64,000 nt of DNA from Thiothrix subterranea (GCF_030930995.1 NZ_CP133217.1:682001-746000); one strand, 5' to 3'. Positions 15,752 to 25,941 are shown, counted from the first letter of the stretch. Notes: generated from the sequence alone by a model not told the origin. Made by a program: numbers and translations.

Positions 15752-17562
15752 TCGGTTGAACACTGAAAGGCGGCAAGCGGCGCTTCACACGCGCTGATCT
15801 TGCCGCCCGGTAAGGGCAACGCATCTTGCAAAATGGCACAAGCGGCCTGTTTTCCCCCGACAATGCCGTATTCGGCTTCTAACAATGCCAATGTCTCAAT
15901 GACTTTCTTGGTATTGCAATCGCGTTTTCTATCCGCACTGAGCGCCGCTTGGTAAGTGTCGGCGGCTTTGCTGTAAGCCCCTTCTGCAAAATAACGATCC
16001 GCCAGCGCGAGGTAAAATTGCTTGTCGAGCAGCACTTTATTGGCGGGGTTGAGCGTGCGAGCAACGTCACAAGCGGCATGATTGATGGCGCTTGGTAGCG
16101 TTTCCAGCGGGGCAGACCATGCGTGTGCAATACACAGGTTATTTTGAATCCAATCAATGCGCGAATTGAGGCTGACGGCTTGGGTCAGCGCCCGTTGCGC
16201 TTCCTCAACACTGCGTAACGGCGGGTCAGTATTCATCAGCAATATGCCAAGATTCGCCCAAGCAAACGCATTGCCACAGTTTTGCTGGATGGCTTGCGCG
16301 TACTTTTCCACCGCCTGCAACGGGCGGTTATTGTTGTAGAGCAAGGTGGCATCGCCTTCGGTGCGGTTAGACGTCAATATCGCCTCGGATTTGGCAGCGG
16401 GCTGGGCTTCACAATCGGCTTGCAAGGCTTTGACCGACGGTAATGTCAGGGTTTGCTCTGCTAAAGTCACACGCATCATGCTACGCATTGTCAAGCTATC
16501 CGCTTGAAACGCCTTAGCATCCGGCAAAGCGGGGTAAGCCAGCGGTGCGGCAGCCGCTGCTGGCATGGGGGCGGGCAGGCTCAGGGAGAGATTCGCCGCT
16601 TCCGGCACGACCGGCGCTTGGCATACCTTGGTATTGGCGTAATCCGGGCATAACAGCCGGGTTTTATCCAAGGCATTACCGGTAATTTGCGCGAGGATAT
16701 GGCGCAAGGTGTCATTGTTACTCGTGAAACGCTGGGTACGGGTGGCGTGCAATTCGTCCAACAATGCGCCAAGGCTTGCCGGTGTCAGTTGCGCACTTTG
16801 CAGCCGTGTACAGTAGTCAAATAACGCAGCGAGTTGGCTCTCGGTGTGTTCGTTGGCCTCGGCTTCACCGCTGCAATAGTAATACAGGTTGTGGCTTTCC
16901 GAGGCGACGCTTAACAAGCGGTGACGGCTTTCGCGCAACATGTCGCGGAGCAAATCCATATTGAGTGCATTAGGGTCGCGAGTGCCAAGCTCACGTTCAA
17001 AACTGAACATGCGCCCTTCCAATTCCACTTGCAGGAACAGCTTGCCCTGATCTTGGTAAACCGAGCCGGTGATATTGCGCCGCCCAAAGATACTGGCGAT
17101 GAATTCCACCACATCATTGATGGAAATGCCGGTTTCGGGCAATTTGATCGCCGCACCGAGCAGGTAATCGTCGGTCTTGCCGGTCACTGCCTCGATATTC
17201 ACTTTGCCATTGCGACTGTTGCGTTGCACCGTGGTGTAAATATCGGCTTCTGCCAGCAATAGCTCTTGCTTGAGCGTATTCGCAATAACCCGCCCGGCAT
17301 CGGCGTGGCGATCGGTCATGCTTTTGGGAACGGCAAACGGCTTCACCAGCACCAATTGCGCACTTTGCAATGCTTGATAGACCACCAACAATACAATCAA
17401 CAGCAACCCTAAGGTCGCAAACAGGCGTAAAAATCCCATAATGCGTTCGGTCAATAAGCGCATGACATCAAGCGAACGCAGCAACAAGGCTTGCGTGGCA
17501 TTGCGCCAAGCTTGTAAGCGTGCACGCCACGCCGCTACAGGGGGATTTGCTGGTTCAGTCAT
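15748..17562 (-). CDS. Membrane-anchored TPR-type protein
   Basis: About 604 residues from the ATG at 17562 (AAAGGAAA upstream); a TTG ten codons earlier is possible. A cytoplasmic N-terminus is followed by one transmembrane helix ('LFATLGLLLIVLLVVYQALQ'), then a long periplasmic part. The middle carries paired Cys residues; the C-terminal 200 residues show tetratricopeptide-like helices ('ALLYNNNRPLQAVEKYAQAI'-type and 'YFAEGAYSKAADTYQAALSA'). TPR proteins usually scaffold complexes. No named family is recognised. The gene is convergent with and overlaps the large lipoprotein gene by four bases. Confidence 0.65.
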   Translation of the reverse strand: MTEPANPPVAAWRARLQAWRNATQALLLRSLDVMRLLTERIMGFLRLFATLGLLLIVLLVVYQALQSAQLVLVKPFAVPKSMTDRHADAGRVIANTLKQELLLAEADIYTTVQRNSRNGKVNIEAVTGKTDDYLLGAAIKLPETGISINDVVEFIASIFGRRNITGSVYQDQGKLFLQVELEGRMFSFERELGTRDPNALNMDLLRDMLRESRHRLLSVASESHNLYYYCSGEAEANEHTESQLAALFDYCTRLQSAQLTPASLGALLDELHATRTQRFTSNNDTLRHILAQITGNALDKTRLLCPDYANTKVCQAPVVPEAANLSLSLPAPMPAAAAAPLAYPALPDAKAFQADSLTMRSMMRVTLAEQTLTLPSVKALQADCEAQPAAKSEAILTSNRTEGDATLLYNNNRPLQAVEKYAQAIQQNCGNAFAWANLGILLMNTDPPLRSVEEAQRALTQAVSLNSRIDWIQNNLCIAHAWSAPLETLPSAINHAACDVARTLNPANKVLLDKQFYLALADRYFAEGAYSKAADTYQAALSADRKRDCNTKKVIETLALLEAEYGIVGGKQAACAILQDALPLPGGKISACEAPLAAFQCSTD

Positions 17563-17669
17563 AATGGCCCGTTTCCTTTGCAAAGGTTTCAAGGATTATA
17601 GGCAATATCCACGCGATTAACGGATTTGTGGCAAACTGTGTGCATAGCAACAATACGAGGGAACCCGCT

Positions 17670-17903
17670 ATGAATATTACCGTCAACGTCGAGATGACGC
17701 CCGAAGAATTGCGCCGCGTGATGGGCCTGCCCGATGTGCAAGCCTTCAATCAGGAAGTCATGGCACAAATGCTGAAGAAAATGCAGGAAGGCGCGGAAGG
17801 TTTCGACCCACTAACGTTTTTCAAACCGGGTGTCGCGGGCAATGCGGATGTGTTTAAGCAGTGGATGGAACTGTTTGGCAAATTTGGTGGCATGAAAAGC
17901 TAA
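17670..17903 (+). CDS. DUF6489-like small protein
   Basis: A 77-residue soluble protein starting [20 protein letters not shown], with GAGGGA seven bases before the ATG. The pattern 'TPEE.RR.MGLPDVQ' followed by a Met-rich amphipathic helix ('[13 protein letters not shown]') matches my recollection of the DUF6489 family of unknown function, found beside diverse proteobacterial genes; the assignment is from memory. Its stop overlaps the convergent bioF stop by four bases. Confidence 0.65.
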   Translation: MNITVNVEMTPEELRRVMGLPDVQAFNQEVMAQMLKKMQEGAEGFDPLTFFKPGVAGNADVFKQWMELFGKFGGMKS

Positions 17904-19072
17904 GCTTTACCCAATGCATCCAGCAAACGTTCCACGTCTTCCACTGTGTGTGCCGCCGACAATGTAACCCGCAAGCGTGCCGTTTCGACGGGGACGGTGG
18001 GCGGGCGAATCGCTGTTACCAGAATTCCCCGCGCTTCCAGCTTGCGACTGATGCTCAGCGCCTGTTCACTGCTGCCCACCAACATCGGCTGAATCGCCGT
18101 GTCAGACGGCATTAGCGGCAAGCCCAATTGCACCGCGCCCGTGCGAAACTGTTGAATCAGGCTGCGTAAATGTTCACGCCGCCAACTTTCGGTTGCTACC
18201 AATTGCAAGCTGACTAAGGTAGCAGCGGCAACAGCGGGCGGCTGAGCGGTGGTATAAATCCAAGTGCGAGCGGTTTGAATCAGGTATTCAATCAAATCAT
18301 GGCTACCGGCGATGAATGCACCCGCTGTGCCGAGTGCTTTACCCAAAGTTCCCATGAGAATCGGCACGTCGTCTTGATTCAAGCCAGCGGCTTCCACCAA
18401 ACCTGCGCCAGTATTGCCCAATACGCCAAACCCGTGCGCATCATCCACCATCAGCCAAGCCTCATGCTGCTGCGCCATCAGCGCGAGTTTGGCAAGCGGA
18501 GCCACATCGCCATCCATACTGAAGACGCCATCGGTGAGAATCAGTTGGGTGGGAGCATCACCCTCGTGTGCCAGCAAACGTTTGCCGAGGCTAGTGGTGT
18601 CATTGTGCGGGTAACGGATCAGTTTTGCGCCCGATAATAAGGCTGCATCGACCAGCGAGGCATGATTCAAACGGTCGGCATACACCAGGTCATTACGCCC
18701 GGTTAGCAGAGCATTGACTACGCCCAGATTTGCCATATAGCCGGTGGAAAATAGCAAGGCACGTTCCCGACCCGTGAAGGCGGCTAACGCTTCTTCCAAT
18801 TGTTGATGCGGGCGCGAATGCCCATTGACCAAATGTGCCGCGCCGCTGCCGACCCCGTAAGTATTGGCGGCTTGCTGAAACGCACGAATGACGGCGGGGT
18901 GATTTGCCAGCCCAAGGTAATCATTGCTGCAAAACGTGAGTAACGGTTTGCCATCAATATGGCGTTGGGGTTGTTGCGGAGAGTCCGCGACGCGGGTGCT
19001 GCGGTAAAGGTGCCGGGAACGGCGAAGGTCGAGTTCTGAGCGGAGTTTGGTAAATTTGGAATCAGCAGGCAT
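17900..19072 (-). CDS. bioF: 8-amino-7-oxononanoate synthase
   Basis: PLP enzyme that condenses pimeloyl-ACP with alanine in biotin synthesis. The 390-residue length is normal. Motifs: '[16 protein letters not shown]' near 45, '[12 protein letters not shown]' , 'DGVFSMDGD', '[11 protein letters not shown]' (PLP-stacking and Asp) and '[11 protein letters not shown]' with the Schiff-base Lys. KBL and 5-aminolevulinate synthase are related, but the N-terminus and 'SMDGD' context favour BioF. No other bio gene is within the window, so it is unlinked to a biotin operon here. TusA lies 53 bases upstream on the same strand. Confidence 0.92.
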   Translation of the reverse strand: MPADSKFTKLRSELDLRRSRHLYRSTRVADSPQQPQRHIDGKPLLTFCSNDYLGLANHPAVIRAFQQAANTYGVGSGAAHLVNGHSRPHQQLEEALAAFTGRERALLFSTGYMANLGVVNALLTGRNDLVYADRLNHASLVDAALLSGAKLIRYPHNDTTSLGKRLLAHEGDAPTQLILTDGVFSMDGDVAPLAKLALMAQQHEAWLMVDDAHGFGVLGNTGAGLVEAAGLNQDDVPILMGTLGKALGTAGAFIAGSHDLIEYLIQTARTWIYTTAQPPAVAAATLVSLQLVATESWRREHLRSLIQQFRTGAVQLGLPLMPSDTAIQPMLVGSSEQALSISRKLEARGILVTAIRPPTVPVETARLRVTLSAAHTVEDVERLLDALGKA

Positions 19073-19125
19073 GGTGATGAGAGTACGTTACGCAGGGGCG
19101 AAACAGCTTCCGCCCCCACATGCCA

Positions 19126-19356
19126 TTACCCTTTCTTGATCATGAAAGTGTAATCGCCGCCAGATTCGCTGGTGCTGACCATTTCATTGCCAGTTTGCTT
19201 GCAAAAAGCTTCCATATCTTTGACAGAGCCTGGGTCAGTCGCGATGACCTTTAGGATTTCGCCAGCAGCCAAGCCGTTAATGGCTTTCTTGGTGCGTAAA
19301 ATAGGCAGTGGGCAATTTAAGCCGCGCGCGTCGAGTTCTTGTTTAAAATCAGACAT
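19126..19356 (-). CDS. tusA: Sulfurtransferase TusA
   Basis: A 76-residue protein carrying the TusA signature '[20 protein letters not shown]', with the persulfide-carrying Cys in CPxP at residue 15. TusA shuttles sulfane sulfur, for tRNA 2-thiolation and, in sulfur oxidisers, toward the sHdr/rDsr systems in the cytoplasm. The start is fixed by AGGAGAGGA just upstream of the ATG; longer frames to 19518 run into non-TusA sequence and the divergent dapF promoter. It may be cotranscribed with bioF. No dsr or hdr genes are visible, so housekeeping and dissimilatory roles cannot be separated. Confidence 0.92.
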   Translation of the reverse strand: MSDFKQELDARGLNCPLPILRTKKAINGLAAGEILKVIATDPGSVKDMEAFCKQTGNEMVSTSESGGDYTFMIKKG

Positions 19357-19482
19357 AGTTCCTCTCCTGATCTTGCGATTAATGTGATGCGATCCGAAAA
19401 ATTGAGTCAGGTAACATATCATCAAAATTGCTGTATCGCTATATGTTTGTATACTAATGCTTTCGTTAATAGGAAATTCGGT

Positions 19483-20322
19483 ATGGCTGGCGGCGAGCTT
19501 CATTTCACCAAAATGCACGGTTTAGGCAATGATTTTGTGGTGTTGGATGGCATTAATCAGCGGGTAGATTTAAGTACCGCGCAAATTCAGCACATTGCTG
19601 ACCGCCATTTCGGGGTCGGGTGTGATCAATTATTGCTGGTGGAAGCCTACGCGGGCGCGGATGCGGAATTCCGTTACCGTATTTTCAATGCCGATGGCGG
19701 TGAGGTGGAACAATGCGGGAATGGGGCGCGTTGTTTTGCGCGTTTCGTGTATGATCAAGGTTTAACTCGCCAGACCACAATCCCGGTCATGACCGCCAGC
19801 GGGCGTATTGTGTTACACATTCAAACCGATGGGCAGGTAATGGTGAACATGGGCGTGCCGGTATTAGCGCCAGCACAAATACCGTTCGTTGCCGAGAGGC
19901 AGCAAACGCTTTATTCCGTGGATGTGGGTGGTGAAAGCCTTGCGTTAGCCGCTGTGTCGATGGGCAATCCCCATGCTGTATTACAAGTGACGGCGGTGGA
20001 TAGCGCTCCGGTAGCAAGCTTAGGTGCGTTGTTGGAAAGCCATCCGGCGTTTCCCAAACGGGTCAATGTCGGTTTTATGCAAGTGGTGGCGCGTGACCGT
20101 ATCCGCTTACGGGTTTTCGAGCGCGGCTGTGGCGAAACGCTGGCGTGTGGAACGGGTGCGTGTGCGGCGGTGGTAGCCGGGCGCTTGCAAGGCTTATTGG
20201 ATGAGCAGGTTAGCGTCAGCTTGCCCGGTGGCGAGTTGCGGATTCAGTGGCAAGGTGCAGGGCAGCCGGTAGCAATGACCGGCCCGGCAGTAACGGTATT
20301 CAGGGGAACACTTAACCTATGA
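19483..20322 (+). CDS. dapF: Diaminopimelate epimerase
   Basis: Interconverts LL- and meso-diaminopimelate for lysine and peptidoglycan synthesis, without cofactor. The 279-residue protein carries '[16 protein letters not shown]', the first catalytic Cys in '[18 protein letters not shown]' and the second in '[16 protein letters not shown]'. The ATG at 19483 follows AGGA by eight bases; an upstream in-frame extension to 19339 would overlap tusA and is not DapF-like. It is the first gene of a conserved dapF-DUF484-xerC unit, joined to the next gene by an ATGA overlap. Confidence 0.95.
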   Translation: MAGGELHFTKMHGLGNDFVVLDGINQRVDLSTAQIQHIADRHFGVGCDQLLLVEAYAGADAEFRYRIFNADGGEVEQCGNGARCFARFVYDQGLTRQTTIPVMTASGRIVLHIQTDGQVMVNMGVPVLAPAQIPFVAERQQTLYSVDVGGESLALAAVSMGNPHAVLQVTAVDSAPVASLGALLESHPAFPKRVNVGFMQVVARDRIRLRVFERGCGETLACGTGACAAVVAGRLQGLLDEQVSVSLPGGELRIQWQGAGQPVAMTGPAVTVFRGTLNL

Positions 20323-21038
20323 ACACAGCAGATGGACAGCACGATCACAGCATCAGTGCTGAGCAGGTAGCGGCTTGGTTGCGCCACCACCCCAATTTTT
20401 TTCGTGAGCATGAAGACGTGCTGGATGGTTTAAGCATTCCGCATTTGCATACCGGCGGGGCGGTGTCGCTGCTGGAACGTTTGGTGCAACGCCAGCGTGA
20501 TCAGTACCGTGAATTGCAGGAACGCCAAAGTGACATGCTGAAAGCGGCGCGTGACAGCGAACATGTGATTGCCCGCTTGCACCATCTGGCGCTGGAACTC
20601 ATGACCTGTGATAGCCTCGATGATGTGGTCGGAACTTGCAACCACATGCTGCGCGGTGATTTCAAAGCCGACAATGTGGTGTTACGCCTGATCGGGCATG
20701 GGCGCACGCGGAATGGCTTGCATTTCATTGACCCCGACGATAAATACCTCAAGCAATTGGCCACGCTGTTCCGTAAACGCCAACCGGTGTGTGGGCGCTT
20801 ACGCCCGCGCCAGCAAATGTTTTTGTTTGGCGACGAGGGCGCATCCATTAAATCAGCGGTGTTGATTCCCTTGTTTGAAGCGCGTGAAATCGGGGTGCTG
20901 GCACTGGGTAGCGAAAACGAAGCGCGTTTTTACCCCGGCATGGGTACATTATTCATCGGGCAACTCGGCGGGCTGGTGGCACGCGCCTTAGCCCGTTATT
21001 TGGAACCACCCTTGCATACCGTCGAGATGGGGTCTTAG
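20319..21038 (+). CDS. DUF484 family protein (GAF-like)
   Basis: A 239-residue cytosolic protein. The N-terminal '[20 protein letters not shown]' and '[20 protein letters not shown]' are the hallmark of DUF484; a coiled coil and a GAF-like domain follow ('[20 protein letters not shown]' to '[20 protein letters not shown]'). It sits between dapF and xerC with a four-base overlap upstream and no gap downstream, the arrangement in most gammaproteobacteria. The biochemical role is unknown; the GAF fold suggests ligand sensing, but no ligand can be named. Confidence 0.88.
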   Translation: MNTADGQHDHSISAEQVAAWLRHHPNFFREHEDVLDGLSIPHLHTGGAVSLLERLVQRQRDQYRELQERQSDMLKAARDSEHVIARLHHLALELMTCDSLDDVVGTCNHMLRGDFKADNVVLRLIGHGRTRNGLHFIDPDDKYLKQLATLFRKRQPVCGRLRPRQQMFLFGDEGASIKSAVLIPLFEAREIGVLALGSENEARFYPGMGTLFIGQLGGLVARALARYLEPPLHTVEMGS

Positions 21039-21956
21039 GTGGCCTCAAACGAAGTGGTGGATGCGATTCTTGCCCGTTACCACCACCATTTGTGCAGTGA
21101 AAAACGCTATTCGCCGCGCACCGTCAGCAGTTACGAACACGATTTAAACGATTTCATTGCGTGGCTGGAACAACAGGCAGGCGCGGCGGAAACGCCATCA
21201 CCGTTAACCATCCACACCGCGCAAGTACGCCAGTGGATTAGTTACCTGCACCGCAAAGGCTTATCAGGCAAAAGTTTGCAACGCAAGCTGTCTTCCATCC
21301 GCCGCTTTTACCGCTTTTTATTGCGCGAAAATCTGATAGAAAACAACCCAGTCGTGGATGTGCAATCGCCGAAACACGCCCGCAAATTGCCCGATACCTT
21401 GGATGCGGATACTTTGGAACGGCTGTTGAACATCGAATCAGACGATATTTTAGCAGTGCGCGATAGTGCATTGATGGAATTGCTGTATTCCTCTGGGTTG
21501 CGCTTGGCAGAACTGGTGGGGCTGGATGTCCACGATGTCGACCAACGCCAGCAGCAAGTGCGCGTAATCGGCAAAGGCAATAAAGAACGTTATATACCCG
21601 TTGGGCGCACGGCATTAGCCGCCGTAGCCAAGTGGGTGCAGCAGCGGGTTACATTGGCGGCACACGGGGAAACGGCCTTGTTTGTCAGCAAACGCGGCAC
21701 GCGCTTACACCCGCGCAGTGTGCAATTTCGCTTGAATCACTGGCGTTTGCAACAAGGTTTGGAACAGCACGTCCACCCGCACAAATTGCGCCATTCCTTC
21801 GCCAGTCATGTATTGGAATCGTCGGGGGATTTACGCGCGGTGCAAGAAATGCTGGGTCATGCTGACATCAGCACCACCCAGATTTACACGCATTTGGATT
21901 TTCAGCACCTTGCTGCGGTGTATGACAAAGCACACCCACGCGCCAAAAAGAAGTAA
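21039..21956 (+). CDS. xerC: Tyrosine recombinase XerC
   Basis: With XerD resolves chromosome dimers at dif during division. The 305-residue protein has the N-terminal SAM-like domain ('KRYSPRTVSSYEHDLNDF') and the catalytic set: Arg in 'SSGLRLAEL', Lys in 'GKGNKERYIPV', 'HKLRHSFASH', His in 'LGHADISTTQIYTH' and nucleophile Tyr in that block. The start is GTG directly after the DUF484 stop. Its position behind dapF and DUF484 supports XerC rather than XerD or a phage integrase. No dif site was found in the window. Confidence 0.93.
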   Translation: MASNEVVDAILARYHHHLCSEKRYSPRTVSSYEHDLNDFIAWLEQQAGAAETPSPLTIHTAQVRQWISYLHRKGLSGKSLQRKLSSIRRFYRFLLRENLIENNPVVDVQSPKHARKLPDTLDADTLERLLNIESDDILAVRDSALMELLYSSGLRLAELVGLDVHDVDQRQQQVRVIGKGNKERYIPVGRTALAAVAKWVQQRVTLAAHGETALFVSKRGTRLHPRSVQFRLNHWRLQQGLEQHVHPHKLRHSFASHVLESSGDLRAVQEMLGHADISTTQIYTHLDFQHLAAVYDKAHPRAKKK

Positions 21957-22000
21957 AGCGCCCTGAGCATCCTTGCAGCACCCTGAGCGGAGTCGAACGG

Positions 22001-22609
22001 CTAATCTTCCATCAGCCAAATGGAATGGATAGTGGCGGAAGAAGCCGCAATATTGGTAATCGCTTCACCGCTAGGGTAAACGCCTGCCGTGCCAGTGTTA
22101 GCGATCACTTGAAACACCATGGTTATTGGGGCGTTATTGAAGGTAGCAAATTCGCGCGATTCGATTTCCGTCCACTGAATTTCTTTCAAACCACCGAGCT
22201 TTTCACCCACGCTTTGCAGATTTTCCCCGACTTTTACCCCTTGTTCCGTAACGAAACGCGGGCTGAGGATGCGAATCAAATTGGCGGTATGGGTACTGCG
22301 ATCCAGCATGATATTCATGAGGGCTTCGCCGTTCATTTTCAGCGTCATCCACTCGATACCATCACCGTCTTGTTCGACCGCAGCATTGACACCCGGCATC
22401 GCTGCCGGAATGTCAGTGGACAACATCCCCAGTTGAATAGCACCGGCACTAGTGTCGGTAACGGGGTAATGGTCGAGCAATGTCTCAGTAACGGGGGCAT
22501 TAGATTGCTGTTGCTTGGCGGGTTTTTGTGGGTCGGTATTATCCGACCCGCAACCGTTCAACAACAGGGATACTAATAACAAGCCAGTACTTAAGCGGGT
22601 GCGTAGCAT
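22001..22609 (-). CDS. Predicted lipoprotein, unknown family
   Basis: A 202-residue protein with lipobox 'LLLNGC' (Cys20) and a Gln/Pro/Lys-rich linker. The mature domain has 'GAIQLGMLSTDIPAAMPGV' and 'GEKLGGLKEIQWTEIESREF'; the latter resembles proteins that compute a residue-level 'threshold' as in RsbR-type or DUF1131-like lipoproteins, but I cannot assign it. It is the last of a minus-strand run of three lipoprotein genes behind a DUF815 ATPase, nine bases past the previous stop. Location: outer or inner membrane, periplasmic face. Confidence 0.65.
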   Translation of the reverse strand: MLRTRLSTGLLLVSLLLNGCGSDNTDPQKPAKQQQSNAPVTETLLDHYPVTDTSAGAIQLGMLSTDIPAAMPGVNAAVEQDGDGIEWMTLKMNGEALMNIMLDRSTHTANLIRILSPRFVTEQGVKVGENLQSVGEKLGGLKEIQWTEIESREFATFNNAPITMVFQVIANTGTAGVYPSGEAITNIAASSATIHSIWLMED

Positions 22610-22617
22610 GTTTGCTC

Positions 22618-22959
22618 TCAGGATGGGTTCTCAAAGAAAATATAGGAAGTCGAATAGTCACTGAACTCAAAGTAAACTTTCTTCTCACCGGCATCCGCAA
22701 CACCGTTGAGATTAGCATCAAGAATACCATAACCAAAGCGGTAAGGACGCTCAGCGTTACTGCCCGTGCCTGCGGCAGTGGTTAATTTGTCAATTTTCAT
22801 GAACCGTCTGACCAGTTTTTCACCGGCATACACTTCCAGCACACCGCTGACCCCGGTCCAGTTGTTGATTTCACGCCCGATTTTATTTTGGGTTTCTTGG
22901 GTACAAGCGCCCAGACCGAGTAGCACGGCGAGTGTTAAAAATACGGTTGTCAATTTCAT
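22618..22959 (-). CDS. Small lipoprotein, unknown function
   Basis: A 113-residue protein with lipobox 'LGLGAC' (Cys19). The mature part includes 'INNWTGVSGVLEVYAGEKLV' and 'RPYRFGYGILDANLNGVADA', followed by a beta-rich end ('VYFEFSDYSTSYIFFENPS'). The 'DANLNGVAD' stretch resembles a single calcium-binding dockerin-like loop but is not conclusive. It sits between two other lipoproteins on the same strand. GAGGATAG precedes the ATG. Confidence 0.65.
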   Translation of the reverse strand: MKLTTVFLTLAVLLGLGACTQETQNKIGREINNWTGVSGVLEVYAGEKLVRRFMKIDKLTTAAGTGSNAERPYRFGYGILDANLNGVADAGEKKVYFEFSDYSTSYIFFENPS

Positions 22960-22983
22960 ATACTATCCTCAATAAGCATTTAA

Positions 22984-23526
22984 TCAGTAACCTAGGATAC
23001 GTGCAGTACGCAGGTCGCCTTGATCCAGTGCCATTTGTACCGGAGTTTTCGCCGGAGTGCCAGTGGTAAGGGCTTTCGGGTCAGCGCCTTGTTGAATCAG
23101 GTAATTGGCAATATCGGCACGCCCAAAACGCGCCGCATGGTGTAACGGTGTCCAGCCCGTGGCGGTTGTCGCACTAATCACCGCGCCATTGCTGACCAAC
23201 TGCATCACAGCCGGTAATACGCCAGAGGCAACCGCCGCGTGCAATGCCGTTTCACCCGATGCGGTGGCCGTGCTAGGGTTTGCACCTTGCGCCAACAGGC
23301 TACGAATAGTGTCCGTATTGCCCGCTTGTGCCGCTTCCCACAGTTGCTTATTCAATGCATCCGCTGCGGGAACCACAGCTGCTTCAGCCGTTGCTGTTGC
23401 TGGAAGCGGCGTTGTGCTGGCTTCCGAGGGTGTTGCTTTGGTTTCTGACGTACTTGCGCAACCGTTGAGACCCAGCGCTAATAACGCTGTTCCCAGCAAC
23501 ACCGTGGAAAATTTCTGAGCGTGCAT
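22984..23526 (-). CDS. Ankyrin-repeat lipoprotein
   Basis: A 180-residue protein with lipobox 'LGLNGC' (Cys23), an Ala/Thr/Ser linker, then about three and a half ankyrin repeats: 'LWEAAQAGNTDTIRSLLAQG', 'GETALHAAVASGVLPAVMQL' and 'GWTPLHHAARFGRADIANYL'. Ankyrin repeats bind protein partners; as a periplasmic lipoprotein it may shield or inhibit an enzyme, as AnkB does for catalase in Pseudomonas, but no partner is adjacent. It starts immediately after the DUF815 ATPase gene ends (no gap), indicating one operon. Confidence 0.8.
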   Translation of the reverse strand: MHAQKFSTVLLGTALLALGLNGCASTSETKATPSEASTTPLPATATAEAAVVPAADALNKQLWEAAQAGNTDTIRSLLAQGANPSTATASGETALHAAVASGVLPAVMQLVSNGAVISATTATGWTPLHHAARFGRADIANYLIQQGADPKALTTGTPAKTPVQMALDQGDLRTARILGY

Positions 23527-24309
23527 CTAATTTAAACCTGTTTGGCAATGGTTGAAGAAGTGCCGTGCCGTGCGCCCACTTTGACCGCCGCGTTCAGTCG
23601 CGAAAGCCATGGCTTCTTGGTGCAGCAATTCTGCATCTTGTACCCGACCTTTAAACAGTTTGTCCACAATCTCCAGATAAGTGTCTCGATTCATGGCGTG
23701 GAAAGGCAGCGACAAGCCAAAACGATCCGCCAGCGAGAGTTTGTCGTCAACGGCTTCACCGAGGTGGATTTCGCCGTTGACCATGCTGGTAGCCAAATTG
23801 TCGGACAGTTGCTCCGGCATCATGTGCCGCCGGTTGGAGGTGGCGTAAATCAGCACGTTTTCCGGCGGCTTTTCCAACGTGCCTTCCATCGTGCTTTTCA
23901 ACATGCGGTATTCGCCTTGGCCTTCATCGAACGTCAGGTCATCGCAATAGATAATGAAACGGTGGTGGGAATCGACAATTTCATCGGTAATATCCACCAA
24001 CACACTCAGATCGTCTTTGGAAATCTGAATCATGCGTAAGCCATACGTATGGTAACGGGTCAGCACGGCTTTAATCAGCGACGATTTGCCCACACCACGC
24101 GCTCCCCACAACAGCGCATGACTGGCGGGTTTGCCCCGTAAAAAATGTTCGGTATTGCGGAACAGCGCTTCTTTCTGCGCGTCGATGCCTTGCAAGGTAT
24201 CGGGGTTCACTAAGTCAACATTCCTAATGGGTTTAAGGAAATGCCGGTTGGAACGCCACACCGCTGCCAGCGTACTACGCCAGTCAATCGTCAGTTTGCC
24301 AAAAGCCAT
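23527..24309 (-). CDS. DUF815 AAA-type ATPase
   Basis: A 260-residue cytosolic P-loop protein. 'LLWGARGVGKSSLIKAVL' is the Walker A region (about residues 62-79), 'FIIYCDDLTFDEGQGEYRML' the Walker B region and 'NVLIYATSNRRHMMPEQLSD' the sensor 1 region. The order and the 'IDAQKEALFRNTEHFLRGKP' leader are characteristic of DUF815, an ATPase family of unknown function in proteobacteria. It heads a four-gene minus-strand run with three lipoproteins. The biochemical role is not known. Confidence 0.85.
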   Translation of the reverse strand: MAFGKLTIDWRSTLAAVWRSNRHFLKPIRNVDLVNPDTLQGIDAQKEALFRNTEHFLRGKPASHALLWGARGVGKSSLIKAVLTRYHTYGLRMIQISKDDLSVLVDITDEIVDSHHRFIIYCDDLTFDEGQGEYRMLKSTMEGTLEKPPENVLIYATSNRRHMMPEQLSDNLATSMVNGEIHLGEAVDDKLSLADRFGLSLPFHAMNRDTYLEIVDKLFKGRVQDAELLHQEAMAFATERGGQSGRTARHFFNHCQTGLN

Positions 24310-24522
24310 TATAACTCCCTTCGATAATGAGCCTGTACGGATTGCCCTTCAAGTTTAGTCGTTTCCATCAAAATTTGCCGCTGCTTTGTGGAAATGTTGC
24401 GGGGCTTTATATTTTGCACAAGCGCTATCTATTTACGCCGAAGTGTGGTAAATACGCAACTTCTAACATTAGAAAATACTAATATTCAACACGCACCGCA
24501 CGACGCGAGGAAGGTTTGCTGT

Positions 24523-25941
24523 ATGAAACAAGCTGTTAAGCACCCGCCTGAACACAGTTTCAAGCTTAAAGCGCTGAGTTTTTTGATTGGTTTGGTCATT
24601 GTCTTTTTGACCGCCGCCAATGGGATTTTTACCTATTCTGGGGCGTATTTGTATCTGGAAGAACAGGTATACGCCATTTTGTTTGCCGCCGCCGTACAAT
24701 TTGCGATTGCGATTGCGCTATTAGCCCTGCCGTATGTGCACGGGATCGGCAAATTGTCATTGATCGTGGTGTATGCCGCCGCGTTGCTCTTATCCAGCTT
24801 GAGCGCGTATACCTACATTTATAATAGCAGTTTGCCGGGGTATAACACCGCCCAAACGGTGGATACGGGCTTGAAAGCCACCCTCACCACCAACCTGAGT
24901 GATGTACTCGCCGTCGAGCAACAATTTTTGCGTGATGCCGATGCCAAGGTCGCGGAAACCCAACGCTTGGTGGAGGAAGAAGCCAAGAATGGCGGGCGTT
25001 CGGGTTTAGGGCCGGGCAAAGGTGCTAATTATTACGCCAAAGTGGATGCGCACGAACAAGCGCTTACGGCACAAGCCGCTGCCCAGCAAAACTTTACCGC
25101 GATGCGCGAACAACTTACCCGCGTGAATCAGCAATTAGCCACCGTCAGTGATGAAGCCTTGCGCGACAGTTTGCTGGTGGAAGTTGCCAAACTACGCGCC
25201 CTGACCAATGCCGAAGGCAGCCGTACCGCGCTGACCCAATTGCTCAAACAGGATTTGGGCGAGGTACAAAACCCGGTGGAAAAAGCACTGGCAACCCTGA
25301 TTACCCCTGAAAATTATTCCATCAGCGTCATCGTGGGGATTATTTGGGCGGCGGTGTTTGACTTGGTGGCGCTGTTTTTGGGGATTGTGCGTTATTACTT
25401 GCTCAGCCCCGGCAAGCCGATTTTCCAGAGCATTTACGATGGCTTATTGAGTATTGCAGTGTTTTTCATGAAGTTGTTCAACCTGCGCAAAGAAGCCGCT
25501 TTCCAATTCAATCAAGCGCCGGGTTATCAGCAACACAAGCATGAAATTCCGCTGAATTCGCCGGAAATGCAAACCTTTGCGACCCGTTTATTGGTGGGCA
25601 GCCAGATGGCATCCCCCGACGACGCTGACCCCGCTGAACCGTTACGCACTTTAATCAGCCACATTCAGCCGCTGCATGTGGAAGGCGAGGCACAGCAAGT
25701 GGGCATTCCGTTTACGGTAGTGGAACAAGAGTCGCGCTTGAAAACGTTGCTGGCGATGTTGATTCAAAGCGGGGTGCTGTTACATCGGCGCGAAGCGGAA
25801 TGTTATGTGCTGAATCCGGCGGAAAACATGGCGCAAAAGGTCATGGTGTTCATCCGCATGGGGATGCGTAACAGCCCGGACAGTTTGCTCTCACCCGCTG
25901 CGTTTTTACTTAGCCCAGAACAGCGTCAAGCCTTGGCTTAA
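24523..25941 (+). CDS. Membrane protein with central coiled coil
   Basis: A 472-residue protein, start chosen at 24523 because GAGGAAGG lies about nine bases upstream. Three or four N-terminal transmembrane helices ('LSFLIGLVIVFLTAANGIFT', 'VYAILFAAAVQFAIAIALLA', 'LIVVYAAALLLSSLSAYTYI') are followed by a long helical periplasmic or cytoplasmic domain (about 120-270), one further helix ('ISVIVGIIWAAVFDLVALFL') and a soluble C-terminus. The layout recalls a protein on the integrated island (28682-30055), with membrane helices around a coiled coil, but sequence similarity is not obvious. Function unknown. It is divergent from the DUF815 operon. Confidence 0.65.
   Translation: MKQAVKHPPEHSFKLKALSFLIGLVIVFLTAANGIFTYSGAYLYLEEQVYAILFAAAVQFAIAIALLALPYVHGIGKLSLIVVYAAALLLSSLSAYTYIYNSSLPGYNTAQTVDTGLKATLTTNLSDVLAVEQQFLRDADAKVAETQRLVEEEAKNGGRSGLGPGKGANYYAKVDAHEQALTAQAAAQQNFTAMREQLTRVNQQLATVSDEALRDSLLVEVAKLRALTNAEGSRTALTQLLKQDLGEVQNPVEKALATLITPENYSISVIVGIIWAAVFDLVALFLGIVRYYLLSPGKPIFQSIYDGLLSIAVFFMKLFNLRKEAAFQFNQAPGYQQHKHEIPLNSPEMQTFATRLLVGSQMASPDDADPAEPLRTLISHIQPLHVEGEAQQVGIPFTVVEQESRLKTLLAMLIQSGVLLHRREAECYVLNPAENMAQKVMVFIRMGMRNSPDSLLSPAAFLLSPEQRQALA

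Noticed and set aside
21970-22000. CCCTGAGCGGAGTCGAACGG-like sequence after xerC
   Set aside because: Looks like a dispersed repeat found in many genomes; one copy only in this window, so no claim can be made.
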